A stretch of 47,433 bases of DNA, from positions 1 to 47,433 of the IMG/VR virus record IMGVR_UViG_3300028654_000026. The stretch is one strand, 5' to 3'. Made by a program: the position numbers and the translations under genes. Below the pieces are notes generated by a model that saw only the letters and a list, made by a program, of their open reading frames with translations, made no database searches and was not told where the DNA came from. The DNA comes from a virus. Shown here piece by piece: positions 1-7,419 of the stretch. Positions within the stretch are counted from its first letter, which is position 1; the number at the start of each line of letters is the position of its first letter.

Positions 1-42
1 CTTCGGACGCTCCCAGGACTGTTACCCCGGGGGTGCAATTGC

Positions 43-348
43 TCACCTATGCCCCACATTCGCGCCCAACGTGCTCACAACGGTGCCTGCGTATTGCCTG
101 CCGCGAAACGGCTTAGTGTATTGCTGCTCAGGCTCACGCTGTGCCCATTGATTCGGCAGGTACGCCTCGCCCTCGCTGGACACTCGGCACCCCCAAGGCC
201 TGGCCACCTCGAGTCCGGACACACACGCCACGGTTCGAGACCAACTTAGGCCAATGGCTCGGCTTAGCCTGTACAGACCAGTCGGCCCGTGTGCGGTCAG
301 GTAGTCAGTAATCAACTGTCGGTCTGATAGGTTTACGTTCGCCCTCAT
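43..348 (-). CDS. Small winged-helix-like DNA-binding protein
   Basis: A 101-residue protein. Residues about 7-45 (LSDRQLITDYL, then RLSRAIGLSWSRTVACVSGL) look like a MarR-type winged helix-turn-helix; the rest is Pro/Gln/Arg-rich without a recognised domain. It is the last leftward gene before the window edge, and its start overlaps the stop of the preceding frame by 4 bases (ATGA), the junction style used throughout this operon. If the genome is circular, the terminase gene follows next in the same direction. A regulatory role for late genes is possible but only inferred. No specific family is recognised. Confidence 0.55.
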   Translation of the reverse strand: MRANVNLSDRQLITDYLTAHGPTGLYRLSRAIGLSWSRTVACVSGLEVARPWGCRVSSEGEAYLPNQWAQREPEQQYTKPFRGRQYAGTVVSTLGANVGHR

Positions 349-692
349 GCGGCCTCTCTTCCAGATTGTTCACGCAAAAACTGACTGAATAGCCGCAGCC
401 AAATTAGTGTCGTTCCCGTCGTTCCCGTTCGGGAACGACATATGTTTTTGGCTCTAACATTTTCTCGGTCTAACGACCAAGCACTGAGATGCCTGTTTTC
501 GCTAAAACACCCTCTATCAAAAAACCAGCCAAATATAGGGGTATTCAGTCGTTCCCGTCGTCTCTCTCTCTTACAGAGAGAGAGAGAGACAACGACGGGA
601 AACGACTCGGAGTATCCACCTGTATTGGTCGATTGACTCGTTCCCAAAGCGTGCGGGAACGACGGGAACGACCTAAATAAAGAACTATTCAT
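345..692 (-). CDS. Doubtful ORF running through the repeat region
   Basis: A 115-codon frame from ATG at 692 to a stop that overlaps the next gene's start by 4 bases; it overlaps the helicase stop by 8 bases. Those overlaps match real junctions elsewhere in this genome, which is the only support for it. The sequence is dictated largely by the TCGTTCCC repeats and the CT/GA hairpin (SFP-type and RERRRERL-type runs), the DNA is more AT-rich than its neighbours, and no domain is recognisable. It may equally be a non-coding origin region that is open by chance. Confidence 0.28.
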   Translation of the reverse strand: MNSSLFRSFPSFPHALGTSQSTNTGGYSESFPVVVSLSLCKRERRRERLNTPIFGWFFDRGCFSENRHLSAWSLDRENVRAKNICRSRTGTTGTTLIWLRLFSQFLREQSGREAA

Positions 693-728
693 CGTTCCCA
701 CCTTCCACCGGGAACGACTCGGGAACGA
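410..728. repeat. TCGTTCCC/GGGAACGA iteron cluster, candidate replication origin
   Basis: Ten exact copies of an 8-mer lie in about 320 bases: TCGTTCCC at 410, 419, 549, 638 and 692, and its complement GGGAACGA at 431, 655, 664, 710 and 721. Several pair up; 418-439 is a 22-base palindrome with 10-bp arms around TT. The cluster begins inside the last codons of the helicase gene and extends past it into AT-richer DNA. Iterons next to a replicative helicase gene are a common origin arrangement, so an origin is inferred. Regulatory sites or a mobile repeat family are alternatives. Confidence 0.6.
548..606. repeat. Large imperfect hairpin with CT/GA arms
   Basis: The left arm reads GTCGTTCCCGTCG followed by a CT run; the right arm is a GA run followed by an ACAACGACGGGAAACGAC stretch. 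The arms pair over roughly 24 positions with two small bulges around a short loop near 570-575. It sits in the middle of the iteron cluster and uses the same TCGTTCCC core. It could act as a strand-opening or protein-binding element of an origin. A terminator is less likely because no T tract follows on either strand. Confidence 0.55.
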
Positions 729-2388
729 CTTTTCGCTCGTTCAGTGGTAGGTCTGTCTGGCCGTTCTGCTCAACAAGCCTTATGCAGCCCCTGGCCGAAC
801 CAGACCGGTCGATGGTTATCTCGTTCTGGGCAAGAAGCGCGTCGTAAGCAAACCAAACGTCCGACTTACGGAACCCGGATAGGTGGGTGTCGAAGAGCCA
901 GTTGCGCGACTTTGCGGTTCCCCCGATCTCGCGCAGCTTGAGAACGATTGCGTCGTGCAGGTTTGGGCGCTCAGGGGCAGTTGCGGACGTGGCCGATTGC
1001 GACCGCTTGCGCTTGCCGTTCGCCTTTTGCCACTCCTCACCGAGTGCAGCGGCCTCGGGCTCGGTAGCGAGTCGCAACGTGCCGCCCAAGCCCTTCTCAG
1101 TCTGCTGAATCAGCCACCGGTCGCCAAAGTGGGGCGCCATGTTGTTTTTGACATTGCTCATCAGGATGCCTCGCAGTGTCTCGAACTGGAAAGCGGTCAG
1201 GCTCGTGTTCGACCTGAAACCGTCCTGAATGCCCGTCACGCCTCGCGCGTCACTGCGACCGTTCTGTCCACTGGTCTTGCTCGAGTGGTGAGCATTGATG
1301 ACGGTGGGCGTGCCCGGTAGCGCGCACAGCGTCTCGACTGCAGCAACGTAGGAGGTGGCCGCGCTGTTGTCCTTCTCGACGTCGGGCCCAGCGAATCGTG
1401 AGAGGGGATCCATCACAACGAGGGCAAAACCCGCCTTGCTCCTTTCCGAGACTTTAGTGAGTTCTTGCCGGAATTGAGTGAGAAACGGCATGCGTTGGAA
1501 ATCGTTGCGCGTGCCGTTACCAATGACGTTGACGACCTGACCCATCAGCGGCTTGGTGTAGATGTTATGCGCGGCGTCGCGTCTTGCCTCGTCACTCAAC
1601 CCAAACGAGTTGTAGGCGCGCCATAGGTGGATCTGCATCAGCTGCTTGTCGGACTCGCCACAGCACAGAGCAACGCAGCCCGGAGTTTGAACCTTGAAAC
1701 CGCACCAGGGCAGACCGAGTGCGACCGCAACCGCAAGCTGACATAGCATGGTCGTTTTGCCGGTGCCGCCACCAGCAGAGAGCAGGGCAGCGCGTCCGAG
1801 CGGTATTGCACCGTGATTGCCATCGCACATATCGTCTCGCAGCAACCACTCTATTGGAGGCGGCTCCACTATCGGGTCGCACATGTCGTCTGCCCATTCA
1901 CCGATAGCGATTGCAGGGCTGGGTCGATAGAGCTCCACACGTTGCGAGGTGTTCTCAACGGCCGCAAATGCATCCTCGACCGAGTTAGTCTCGAGCGTCG
2001 CAACGAGCATGCGCGCTTCGGCCAGCAGTGCGCGCTTTTGCCAGAGCTCACGTACTTGCTCAGCCCACGAGACCGCGCCCTGGATGAGTGAAGCAGGCGT
2101 TTCTAGCTCGAGTTCGAGTATAAACTTGGTTCCTCCCACCTCCTCGAGCTTGCCCATCTGCTTGAGCTTGCGGGCTACGTTTGGGCTGTTCACATCGTTG
2201 TCATGGCTGACTAACTGGATGGCTTGTGCGACCGTTTGATGGGCAGCAAAGCCAAAGTGGTTCGGTGTGATGATCTCGAATATGGGCTCAACGAACGTCG
2301 CATGGTCCAGCAACGAACCGAGCAACGCACGCTCGATTCCTGCGTCGATGAGCAGCTCGCGTGCAATGGGTCCGGGTTCGTCACTCAT
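685..2388 (-). CDS. Replicative helicase-like ATPase (DnaB-N domain plus RecA fold)
   Basis: 567 residues. Residues about 10-130 resemble the DnaB N-terminal domain (IERALLGSLLD, VARKLKQMGKLEEVGG). The second half is a RecA/RepA-type ATPase with Walker A AGGGTGKT at about 205-212, Walker B LVVMDPLSRF near 320 and a NAHHSSK sensor-like segment near 360. The C-terminal part (from about 470) resembles a winged helix. It probably unwinds the replication fork or loads the primosome. No primase domain is seen in the window, so host primase is presumably used. The start overlaps the previous stop by 4 bases (ATGA). Its last codons lie inside the iteron cluster, giving a C-terminus coded partly by repeats. 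Confidence 0.85.
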   Translation of the reverse strand: MSDEPGPIARELLIDAGIERALLGSLLDHATFVEPIFEIITPNHFGFAAHQTVAQAIQLVSHDNDVNSPNVARKLKQMGKLEEVGGTKFILELELETPASLIQGAVSWAEQVRELWQKRALLAEARMLVATLETNSVEDAFAAVENTSQRVELYRPSPAIAIGEWADDMCDPIVEPPPIEWLLRDDMCDGNHGAIPLGRAALLSAGGGTGKTTMLCQLAVAVALGLPWCGFKVQTPGCVALCCGESDKQLMQIHLWRAYNSFGLSDEARRDAAHNIYTKPLMGQVVNVIGNGTRNDFQRMPFLTQFRQELTKVSERSKAGFALVVMDPLSRFAGPDVEKDNSAATSYVAAVETLCALPGTPTVINAHHSSKTSGQNGRSDARGVTGIQDGFRSNTSLTAFQFETLRGILMSNVKNNMAPHFGDRWLIQQTEKGLGGTLRLATEPEAAALGEEWQKANGKRKRSQSATSATAPERPNLHDAIVLKLREIGGTAKSRNWLFDTHLSGFRKSDVWFAYDALLAQNEITIDRSGSARGCIRLVEQNGQTDLPLNERKVVPESFPVEGGNDE

Positions 2389-2822
2389 CGGGTAAGCCTC
2401 AATTCATCCACAACTTCGGCAGGTGGCCTAAAGAATCGCTCTTGCCCTCGACACTTCACGAAGGGGCACATGCGACGGTTCGCGAGCACGAAGCCGTAGC
2501 GCAGGTGATTGCGCCACGGTGAGCACTGGTCGGTTACGCAGTCCACGATATCGACTGCTCCAATAATTCCGCCGCACAGCATCGACTTCAGCGGCGGGAT
2601 TTGAATCAGCTCGGTTCTCCCGAGCTCTCGAGTCGCGTCGTAAATGTCAAACACCGCGCCGTTGTGCTCCGACACGGTGCACGAGCTCGACACATGGATC
2701 AGCACGGGCCCGCGATACTCGGTGGACCACGACCGGTTCTCGCAGCACTTCCACCACGCGTCGGGCAGCTCGAATACTGCCCATGCCCATGGTGCTTTGA
2801 CGGACAGGGCCAGAATGCTCAT
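2385..2822 (-). CDS. ASCH-domain-like protein
   Basis: 145 residues. The N-terminus (SILALSVKAPWAWAVFELP, then CENRSWSTEYRGPVLIHVSS) is typical of ASCH folds: an ALS...PWAW strand, an ENR.W..YRGP motif and LIHVS. ASCH domains are PUA-like RNA- or nucleotide-binding modules, so binding of RNA or modified nucleotides is the best guess. ATG at 2822 is chosen because the homology starts there and the upstream gene's stop overlaps it as ATGA; a longer frame exists but adds residues without homology. A near-copy of its first 48 codons opens the neighbouring gene. Confidence 0.7.
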   Translation of the reverse strand: MSILALSVKAPWAWAVFELPDAWWKCCENRSWSTEYRGPVLIHVSSSCTVSEHNGAVFDIYDATRELGRTELIQIPPLKSMLCGGIIGAVDIVDCVTDQCSPWRNHLRYGFVLANRRMCPFVKCRGQERFFRPPAEVVDELRLTR

Positions 2823-3490
2823 TCTTCGGGCTCCCATTCGCAGCCATCCCAGCCCAGCGCCGCGAGTTCTTCGGGCGACCACATAAATGCACCTTGCCAG
2901 TGCGCCATCGACCAGCACTCGTACTCAGCGCACTCGGCTGGTTTCACTTCGTGAACTTTGCAACCATCGATTGAACTGAAGAACACGCAAGGCGAATCGG
3001 CTGACCATGTCTCTTCGGCTATGAGCCACTTACCAGCAAATTCTTCGACTTGATGGTGGCGCAACAATACCGGGTGATTCGTCCCTCGACCGTCAACCAC
3101 TGTGCAGTACTTGAGAAAGAACTCACGAGGGCCGAGACCGAAGTGCACCGCAAGCCTAAGCAGGTCCGCTTGAGTCAATGCGCCCGGTCCCTTCAGGCAG
3201 CAGTTACCCGACTTGCAGCATTCGTTTTTGAGTTGCTTGAGCGCCGGCGGATGCTCTTCCTCGTACAGACGCAACCGACGTCGCTGATTCTCTCGCCAAA
3301 GCACCGACTGATACGCGCTCACGGCTTGGTTCTGCACGGCAGCTGGGCACGAGCTCGAAACGTGAATCAACACGGGCCCACGGTATTCGGTGGGCCAATC
3401 GCGGTTCTCGCAGCACTTCCACCACGCGTCGGGTAGCTCGAAGATTGCCCACGCCCACGGTGCTTTGACGGAGAGAGCAAGGATGGTCAC
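2679..3490. repeat. 144-bp direct duplication (copies 2679-2822 and 3347-3490)
   Basis: The two segments align base for base without gaps; about 120 of 144 positions match by hand count, including a run of 29 identical bases around TTCTCGCAGCACTTCCACC. Each copy encodes the first 48 residues of an ASCH-like protein. The divergence is partly synonymous, which indicates selection after an older duplication rather than an assembly artefact. Confidence 0.85.
2819..3490 (-). CDS. ASCH N-terminal segment fused to a YkgJ-like cysteine-cluster protein
   Basis: 223 residues, GTG start. Residues 1-48 repeat the ASCH N-terminus of the next gene almost exactly. From about residue 88 the protein has the layout of the YkgJ/UPF0153 zinc- or iron-chelating family: CCKSGNCCLKGPGALTQAD, RLAVHFGLGPREFF, CVFFSSIDGCKVHEVKPAEC and an AEYECW end. 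An ASCH core is therefore missing, and a metal-cluster domain is attached instead. It probably arose by duplication of the ASCH 5' end onto a YkgJ gene, or the reverse. Function is unknown; metal-dependent chemistry on nucleic acid is only a guess. Confidence 0.65.
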   Translation of the reverse strand: MTILALSVKAPWAWAIFELPDAWWKCCENRDWPTEYRGPVLIHVSSSCPAAVQNQAVSAYQSVLWRENQRRRLRLYEEEHPPALKQLKNECCKSGNCCLKGPGALTQADLLRLAVHFGLGPREFFLKYCTVVDGRGTNHPVLLRHHQVEEFAGKWLIAEETWSADSPCVFFSSIDGCKVHEVKPAECAEYECWSMAHWQGAFMWSPEELAALGWDGCEWEPEE

Positions 3491-3909
3491 AGGGCGGCCC
3501 TCCCGTCTTCAGGACACCACACGATCCGAAGCGTATCGAGCATGCTCAATGGCAGCCACCGTCGCGCGTGAGCATCAATGACCCGACATAGCTCATTGAA
3601 CCCCTCGTCGATGCCCTGTGCGTCAAACTCGCCAGTCTCTCGGCAGACCACATACAGAGGCCCCCATGGTTTCGTCATGCGTGCTTGACGCAACTTCTGC
3701 TCGGTCTTCAGTTGTCCGCGCCGTGTCTTGTTCTCAATCTCGATGTGTAGTGGCCCAAGCCATCCCACGAGGTCAGCACCACCCTTGCCACCGAAGGGTG
3801 CGTGATAAGACTCGCCGTATCCCGTCTTGTTATTCTCCCACTGCCCAAACGGGAAGTAGCGCTTATGCAGCCACAAGCGGACGTTTGCATCGAATGCGCG
3901 CTCGCTCAT
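3487..3909 (-). CDS. VRR-NUC-like PD-(D/E)XK nuclease
   Basis: 140 residues. The segment GGKGGADLVGWLGPLHIEIE, continuing NKTRRGQLKTEQ, matches the VRR-NUC pattern: G..D.....g...iE.K...g.....Q. Asp of GADL, the second Glu of IEIE and Lys of NK are the likely metal and catalytic residues. Phage VRR-NUC proteins are structure-specific endonucleases, often Holliday-junction resolvases, so a role in resolving replication or recombination intermediates fits the block. ATG at 3909 is chosen because it overlaps the previous stop as ATGA; the upstream in-frame extension is Arg/Cys-rich and looks non-coding. Confidence 0.75.
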   Translation of the reverse strand: MSERAFDANVRLWLHKRYFPFGQWENNKTGYGESYHAPFGGKGGADLVGWLGPLHIEIENKTRRGQLKTEQKLRQARMTKPWGPLYVVCRETGEFDAQGIDEGFNELCRVIDAHARRWLPLSMLDTLRIVWCPEDGRAAL

Positions 3910-4292
3910 GGTGTCGGGTCCCAATCTCGAATCAGTTTGCAAACGTGGTTGATTGCAGCGACATTGCGAGCCCATACGGTTGACACTGGGGTATCGCAGA
4001 ACAAGTCGTTTGGTTTTAGCTCCAAGTACCAGTAGTGCCCGACGGGTTCGATCTCCTTTTGGACGCGTGGTAAGTACCCAACCGCTAGGGGTCGCAGATA
4101 CCGCAATAGGTGCTCGAGTTGCGCATCGGGAACGTTGCCGCTGACAATGACGTACGGATCGCAGCCGTGACCCGCACATGAGCCTTCCGTCGTGAAACCC
4201 TGGTCGTTCAGTACGTCGCAGAGCTCTATGATTTCAGGGTCGATCTTCTCTTCCCAGTTCGTATCGAACCGCACTGTTTTCCAGTCGCTCAT
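3906..4292 (-). CDS. Conserved-type phage protein with a TEGSCAGHG motif
   Basis: 128 residues from ATG at 4292, which overlaps the upstream stop as ATGA. The central motif is IIELCDVLNDQGFTTEGSCA followed by GHG. This 'lN..Gf.T..SC.GHg' pattern is familiar from small phage and bacterial hypothetical proteins and superficially resembles the motif of Taw3-like tRNA-modifying proteins. No catalytic assignment can be made. It sits in an unbroken chain of overlapping genes between the nuclease and a zinc-motif protein. Confidence 0.6.
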   Translation of the reverse strand: MSDWKTVRFDTNWEEKIDPEIIELCDVLNDQGFTTEGSCAGHGCDPYVIVSGNVPDAQLEHLLRYLRPLAVGYLPRVQKEIEPVGHYWYLELKPNDLFCDTPVSTVWARNVAAINHVCKLIRDWDPTP

Positions 4293-4534
4293 AGCGTCCG
4301 CTCCACGTGGTAGCTGCAAAAGCTGGTTCCGTCTTGCTTTACCGTTCCGAGTCCGTGGATGCTATTACACACGTACTCACCGACAGGACGAATAAACTTA
4401 TCGCACGTAATGCACACGGGTGGCTTCGGAGAGTAGGCCACATCAGTCTCACGCACGGCCCGCAACGTGAAGTACTGGCGCTGCATCATCATGTCGGGTC
4501 GAACGTAGATAACCGGTAATTGTCGCGGATTCAT
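4289..4534 (-). CDS. Small protein with a possible zinc-binding site
   Basis: 81 residues. Start at 4534 (MNPRQLPVIYVRP) is preferred because it overlaps the upstream stop as ATGA. Cysteines in CITCDKF, EYVCNS and FCSYH could form a small zinc-binding site of the C-X2-C...C...C/H kind. No family is recognised. Its place in the early operon suggests an accessory role. Confidence 0.5.
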   Translation of the reverse strand: MNPRQLPVIYVRPDMMMQRQYFTLRAVRETDVAYSPKPPVCITCDKFIRPVGEYVCNSIHGLGTVKQDGTSFCSYHVERTL

Positions 4535-4713
4535 GATGGTGCTCCCTGTGCGTTCTTGCTTCCGCGCTTCTGCGATCGACGACAGCCATCGTCGAAAGGA
4601 TGCGCGTCCCAAAATGGCGTTTCTTTCGCTTGCCCATAGATAGGCTCGAGTCCAAGGACGGCGCGAATTGCGTCAACCAATGCATGGTCGGAAGCAATGT
4701 AGCGGTCACTCAT
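4531..4713 (-). CDS. Small hypothetical protein
   Basis: 60 residues from ATG at 4713, overlapping the helicase stop as ATGA, and ending in a 4-base overlap with the next gene. The N-terminal half (DHALVDAIRAVLGLEPIY) looks helical and the C-terminus is basic. No domain recognised. The overlap pattern at both ends is the main support. Confidence 0.5.
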   Translation of the reverse strand: MSDRYIASDHALVDAIRAVLGLEPIYGQAKETPFWDAHPFDDGCRRSQKRGSKNAQGAPS

Positions 4714-6089
4714 CTTCGCACCTGGCCCCACGACATACCGTCAGGCATGCACCCAAAACGCGCCTTGTACTGAGCCACGGCCCATCCAATTCGAAACCGC
4801 TTCACATTGGCAATCGCCTTGACTCGTGCCCACTCCGCACATTTCTCTTCGGGCGTTGCGTCGCGAACAATCGGATTGATGCCGAATTGCGACTTGTACG
4901 TTTTGACGAGCCACCAGAGCGGTTTGCCCTCGGCTACCTGTTGCGCGCGCATGCGAGCAAGGGCAGCATCTTTCGCGTGCTGAACCGTCTCGCGACCGTC
5001 GAACACCTGCTCGAGCTCCTCGTCGAACACCTGCACGGGTAGGCTACGTCGCTCTGTCACGAAGCCACAGATCGGACACTTGCCAACCCACGACTTGCAG
5101 ACGCCGCCACATGCGATGCACTGGCGCAGCTTGAGCACGTTTGCGCGCCTGATTGCCTTGCCCTCGATAGAGTAGGCTCGGTCCTCGGTGGGCAGCCCAA
5201 ACTTGCGATAAGCTCCCGCAAGGTCAATGAGCACGCAGTCGGTCTTGCTCCGATGCATGCGCAGGCCTCGACCGACGATCTGAAGGTAGAGCGCCATTGA
5301 CTCGAGAGAGCGCGCCAGCAAGAGGCACGACACCTGCGGAATGTCCACGCCCTCGGTCAACAGGTGGACGTTCCACAACACCGTAATATCTCCGCGCGCG
5401 AAGGCTTCGAGCTTGCCTCGTCGCACGGTGGGCTCGTCCTCGCCCGTGATGTAGTCGCATCGAATGCCGGCCGCTTGGAACTGCTCGGCCCAAATGCGCG
5501 CTTGCTCGATGCTTGGTGCATAGGCGAGCGTGAGTCTCTTGGTTCCGTGGTCCTTCCAGGCTTTGAGCGGATCGACTGCTAGTCCACCAGTATCGGGTCC
5601 ACCGAACACCTTACACTGACAGATGTGACCCTGCTCTATCAGTTGCGAGTACTGCGCGGCCACCACGATGCGATCGAATAGGCCCTTGAGTGCCTTACCG
5701 TCTGCTCGTGCCGGTGTCGCCGTGAGACCGATTCGACGCTTGTGCCTGATCGTCTTTCGGATCTCGTTCCACTTGTCCGCAGCATAGTGGTGGCACTCGT
5801 CGATGAACAGCCAGTCGCAATCATAGGGCTTGAGTGACTGGATAGTGGTGACAACGAGCTCCTGGAGGCCACCCCAGCCGTGCTCATTGAATGCACAATC
5901 TAGGGTGGCCTTTGCTTGCGCTACCAATTCCTCACGATGCGCGACCCAGCAGATACGCCCGCCGAGTCTTGCCGCGAGCTCGGCGCCCATGGTCGTCTTT
6001 CCGCTGCCGGTCGGCGAAACCAAGCACACGTTCAACTCGTCGGACAGAATGTCAGTAACGGCCGCCGTCTGGTAGTCGCGGAGCTGCAT
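4710..6089 (-). CDS. SF2 DEAD/DEAH-like helicase with C-terminal zinc ribbon
   Basis: 459 residues. The SF2 motifs appear in order: YQTAAV (Q-like), Walker A SPTGSGKTT near 25-33, CWVAHREEL (Ia), TTIQSL, DECHH (II) near 110, GLTATPARADG (III), LTEGVDIPQV (V) and QIVGRGLRMHR (VI). A four-cysteine zinc ribbon (CIACGGVC ... CPICG) follows near residue 345. The architecture is that of phage RAD25/SSL2-type helicases, plausibly acting in replication restart, recombination or branch migration like T4 UvsW. Motif II reads DECH rather than DEAH, as in several phage members. The next gene begins after a 3-base gap. Confidence 0.88.
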   Translation of the reverse strand: MQLRDYQTAAVTDILSDELNVCLVSPTGSGKTTMGAELAARLGGRICWVAHREELVAQAKATLDCAFNEHGWGGLQELVVTTIQSLKPYDCDWLFIDECHHYAADKWNEIRKTIRHKRRIGLTATPARADGKALKGLFDRIVVAAQYSQLIEQGHICQCKVFGGPDTGGLAVDPLKAWKDHGTKRLTLAYAPSIEQARIWAEQFQAAGIRCDYITGEDEPTVRRGKLEAFARGDITVLWNVHLLTEGVDIPQVSCLLLARSLESMALYLQIVGRGLRMHRSKTDCVLIDLAGAYRKFGLPTEDRAYSIEGKAIRRANVLKLRQCIACGGVCKSWVGKCPICGFVTERRSLPVQVFDEELEQVFDGRETVQHAKDAALARMRAQQVAEGKPLWWLVKTYKSQFGINPIVRDATPEEKCAEWARVKAIANVKRFRIGWAVAQYKARFGCMPDGMSWGQVRR

Positions 6090-6092
6090 CGG

Positions 6093-6374
6093 TTATTCCT
6101 TGGTATCGGCAAACAACGGCAGTGAATCGGAAGAGCGGTGTTGCTTCGTGTTTGGGCAAGTCGCGAAGTGGGACGTGTACTTGCGACCACCTAGGCGCCG
6201 ACATTGACTCGCGAGCTCTATAGGACTCTCCACGTGCACGGCTCTAGCGTCTTCCGTAACGTAGAATTTACCGTCAGAGTCCGGCACCGCATCGAACGGC
6301 ATCGACTTACCCGTGGACTGTATCGTGGCGAACACGATTGCCGCCTTGCAGCTGGTGCATTGAGTGACCTTCAT
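6093..6374 (-). CDS. Small zinc-ribbon-like protein
   Basis: 93 residues. The start MKVTQCTSCKAAIVFATI, then GKSMPFDAVPDSDG, matches a widespread small phage and bacterial protein with a CxxC knuckle, a 'tGk.mP.D' strand and a distal HFATCPN that supplies another Cys. It probably binds zinc. Partner or substrate is unknown. It follows the 108-residue protein by a 4-base overlap and precedes the SF2 helicase. Confidence 0.6.
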   Translation of the reverse strand: MKVTQCTSCKAAIVFATIQSTGKSMPFDAVPDSDGKFYVTEDARAVHVESPIELASQCRRLGGRKYTSHFATCPNTKQHRSSDSLPLFADTKE

Positions 6375-6697
6375 AGCTCTGGCTCCTCGCCATCAGTATT
6401 CCGATCGTCCTCGCTGTCCGTGCTCTCAGGTAGCCCAATACCAATCGTTGAATAGTAGTGAGCCCATAGCCCACCGATGCGCGTGCGTACCTTATCTTCG
6501 GTCTCTTCGTGCAGCCCATAGAACGCACTGGGCGAGTAAAGATGCGTTTCCGCGTACAACTCAACGCCGTCAGCATCGGTCGACTTTTTCGGGTGCGGCA
6601 CCTGCACCCGAATCATCTGCACGCCAGCAAATGATACCTCAGTCACGAGACCATGGTGCTGTCGGTGCCCCATGAGCTCGATAGTTCCCCATGTCAC
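6371..6697 (-). CDS. Conserved-type phage protein (WGTIELMGHR family)
   Basis: 108 residues. The N-terminal pattern GTIELMGHRQHHGLVTEVSF, followed by RVQVPHP and a later LYSPSAFYGLHEET, is familiar from short phage proteins of unknown function in early operons. The C-terminus is acidic and probably disordered. No enzymatic motif is seen. It overlaps both neighbours by 4 bases. Confidence 0.6.
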   Translation of the reverse strand: MTWGTIELMGHRQHHGLVTEVSFAGVQMIRVQVPHPKKSTDADGVELYAETHLYSPSAFYGLHEETEDKVRTRIGGLWAHYYSTIGIGLPESTDSEDDRNTDGEEPEL

Positions 6698-7419
6698 GGC
6701 TCACCCCACGAGACGCCGACGAGCTTTCCGTCCTTGACTTCGACGCTCGTGGGTTTCTCGAGTACGATCACGTGACCGGGCAGAACCCAGAGCGCGAATG
6801 CGTACTGACCGAATTCAGCAAACGCTTTGATGCGCGCAGCCTTGTCGGCATCAACTTCGACGATCCCGATCTCAACTGGGAACAGATAAAACGCCATCCA
6901 GTCAGTGTCCCCGAGTGAGTCCCAGAGTGAGTCCTCGAGTGAGTCCCCGAGTGAGTCCCAGAGTGAGGCCCAGAGTGAGGCCCCGAGTGAGGCCCAGTCA
7001 GTGTCCCCGAGTGAGGCCCCGAGTGAGGCCCCGAGTGAGGCCCCGAGTGAGGCCCCGAGTGAGTCCCAGAGTGAAACCCCGAGTGAGGCCCTGAGTGAGT
7101 CCCCGAGTGAGGCCCTGAGTGAAACCCCGAGTGAGGCCCTGAGTGAGTCCCAGAGTGAGGCCCAGAGTGAGGCCCAGGGTGAGGCCCAGAGTGAGGCCCC
7201 GAGTGAGGCCCCGAGTGAGGCCCAGAGTGAGGCCGCCTCTTTCGGCGTCTTTACCCAATGGATCTCATACTTGACCAGTGCCGGGGCCACTATCACCGAG
7301 ATCGCCGACTCTGCCGCTGTCTTGTCAGTGACGGTACTAGTGGCCGCGTCGAACATCCGCTGACGGAACTGCTCGAGGGTAAGTTGCTGCTCGTCGGTTA
7401 GCTTATCGAGTTTGGCCAT
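6694..7419 (-). CDS. Tetrapeptide-repeat protein with DUF6745-like C-terminus
   Basis: 241 residues in three parts. Residues 1-60 are a mixed helical N-terminus. Residues about 62-173 are 28 tandem tetrapeptides of the form (A/D/V)SL(G/W/R), with two DTDW units at positions 20 and 28. Residues about 174-241 ([13 protein letters not shown] ... [20 protein letters not shown]) are a conserved-looking end resembling DUF6745 proteins, which also carry W/D-S-V/L repeats. Gly/Trp/Arg alternation gives a regular surface, perhaps a solenoid. Because unit number can change by slippage in multiples of 12 bp, length could vary without frameshift. Function unknown; start overlaps the previous stop as TAATG. 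Confidence 0.75.
   Translation of the reverse strand: MAKLDKLTDEQQLTLEQFRQRMFDAATSTVTDKTAAESAISVIVAPALVKYEIHWVKTPKEAASLWASLGASLGASLWASPWASLWASLWDSLRASLGVSLRASLGDSLRASLGVSLWDSLGASLGASLGASLGASLGDTDWASLGASLWASLWDSLGDSLEDSLWDSLGDTDWMAFYLFPVEIGIVEVDADKAARIKAFAEFGQYAFALWVLPGHVIVLEKPTSVEVKDGKLVGVSWGEP
6898..7238. repeat. 12-bp minisatellite, about 28 units
   Basis: On the + strand the unit is close to CCCCGAGTGAGG with CAG/CCG and GGCC/GTCC variants, repeated without interruption. GTCAGTGTCCCCGAGTGAG recurs at about 6901 and 6998, marking an internal higher-order duplication. Since 12 is a multiple of three, every frame on both strands stays open through it, producing long spurious ORFs. Confidence 0.92.

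Noticed and set aside
2385-2918. 32-residue N-terminal extension of the ASCH gene
   Set aside because: The ASCH pattern starts at the ATG at 2822, which also forms the usual ATGA overlap; the extension lies within the neighbouring gene.
6898-7238. CRISPR-like array
   Set aside because: Contiguous 12-bp units without spacers, within a coding frame.
6905-7363. Long + strand Ser/Glu/Pro-repeat ORF
   Set aside because: It is an antisense frame of the 12-bp minisatellite; all frames are open because the unit is a multiple of three. The - strand frame has non-repetitive, domain-like ends and couples with its neighbours.
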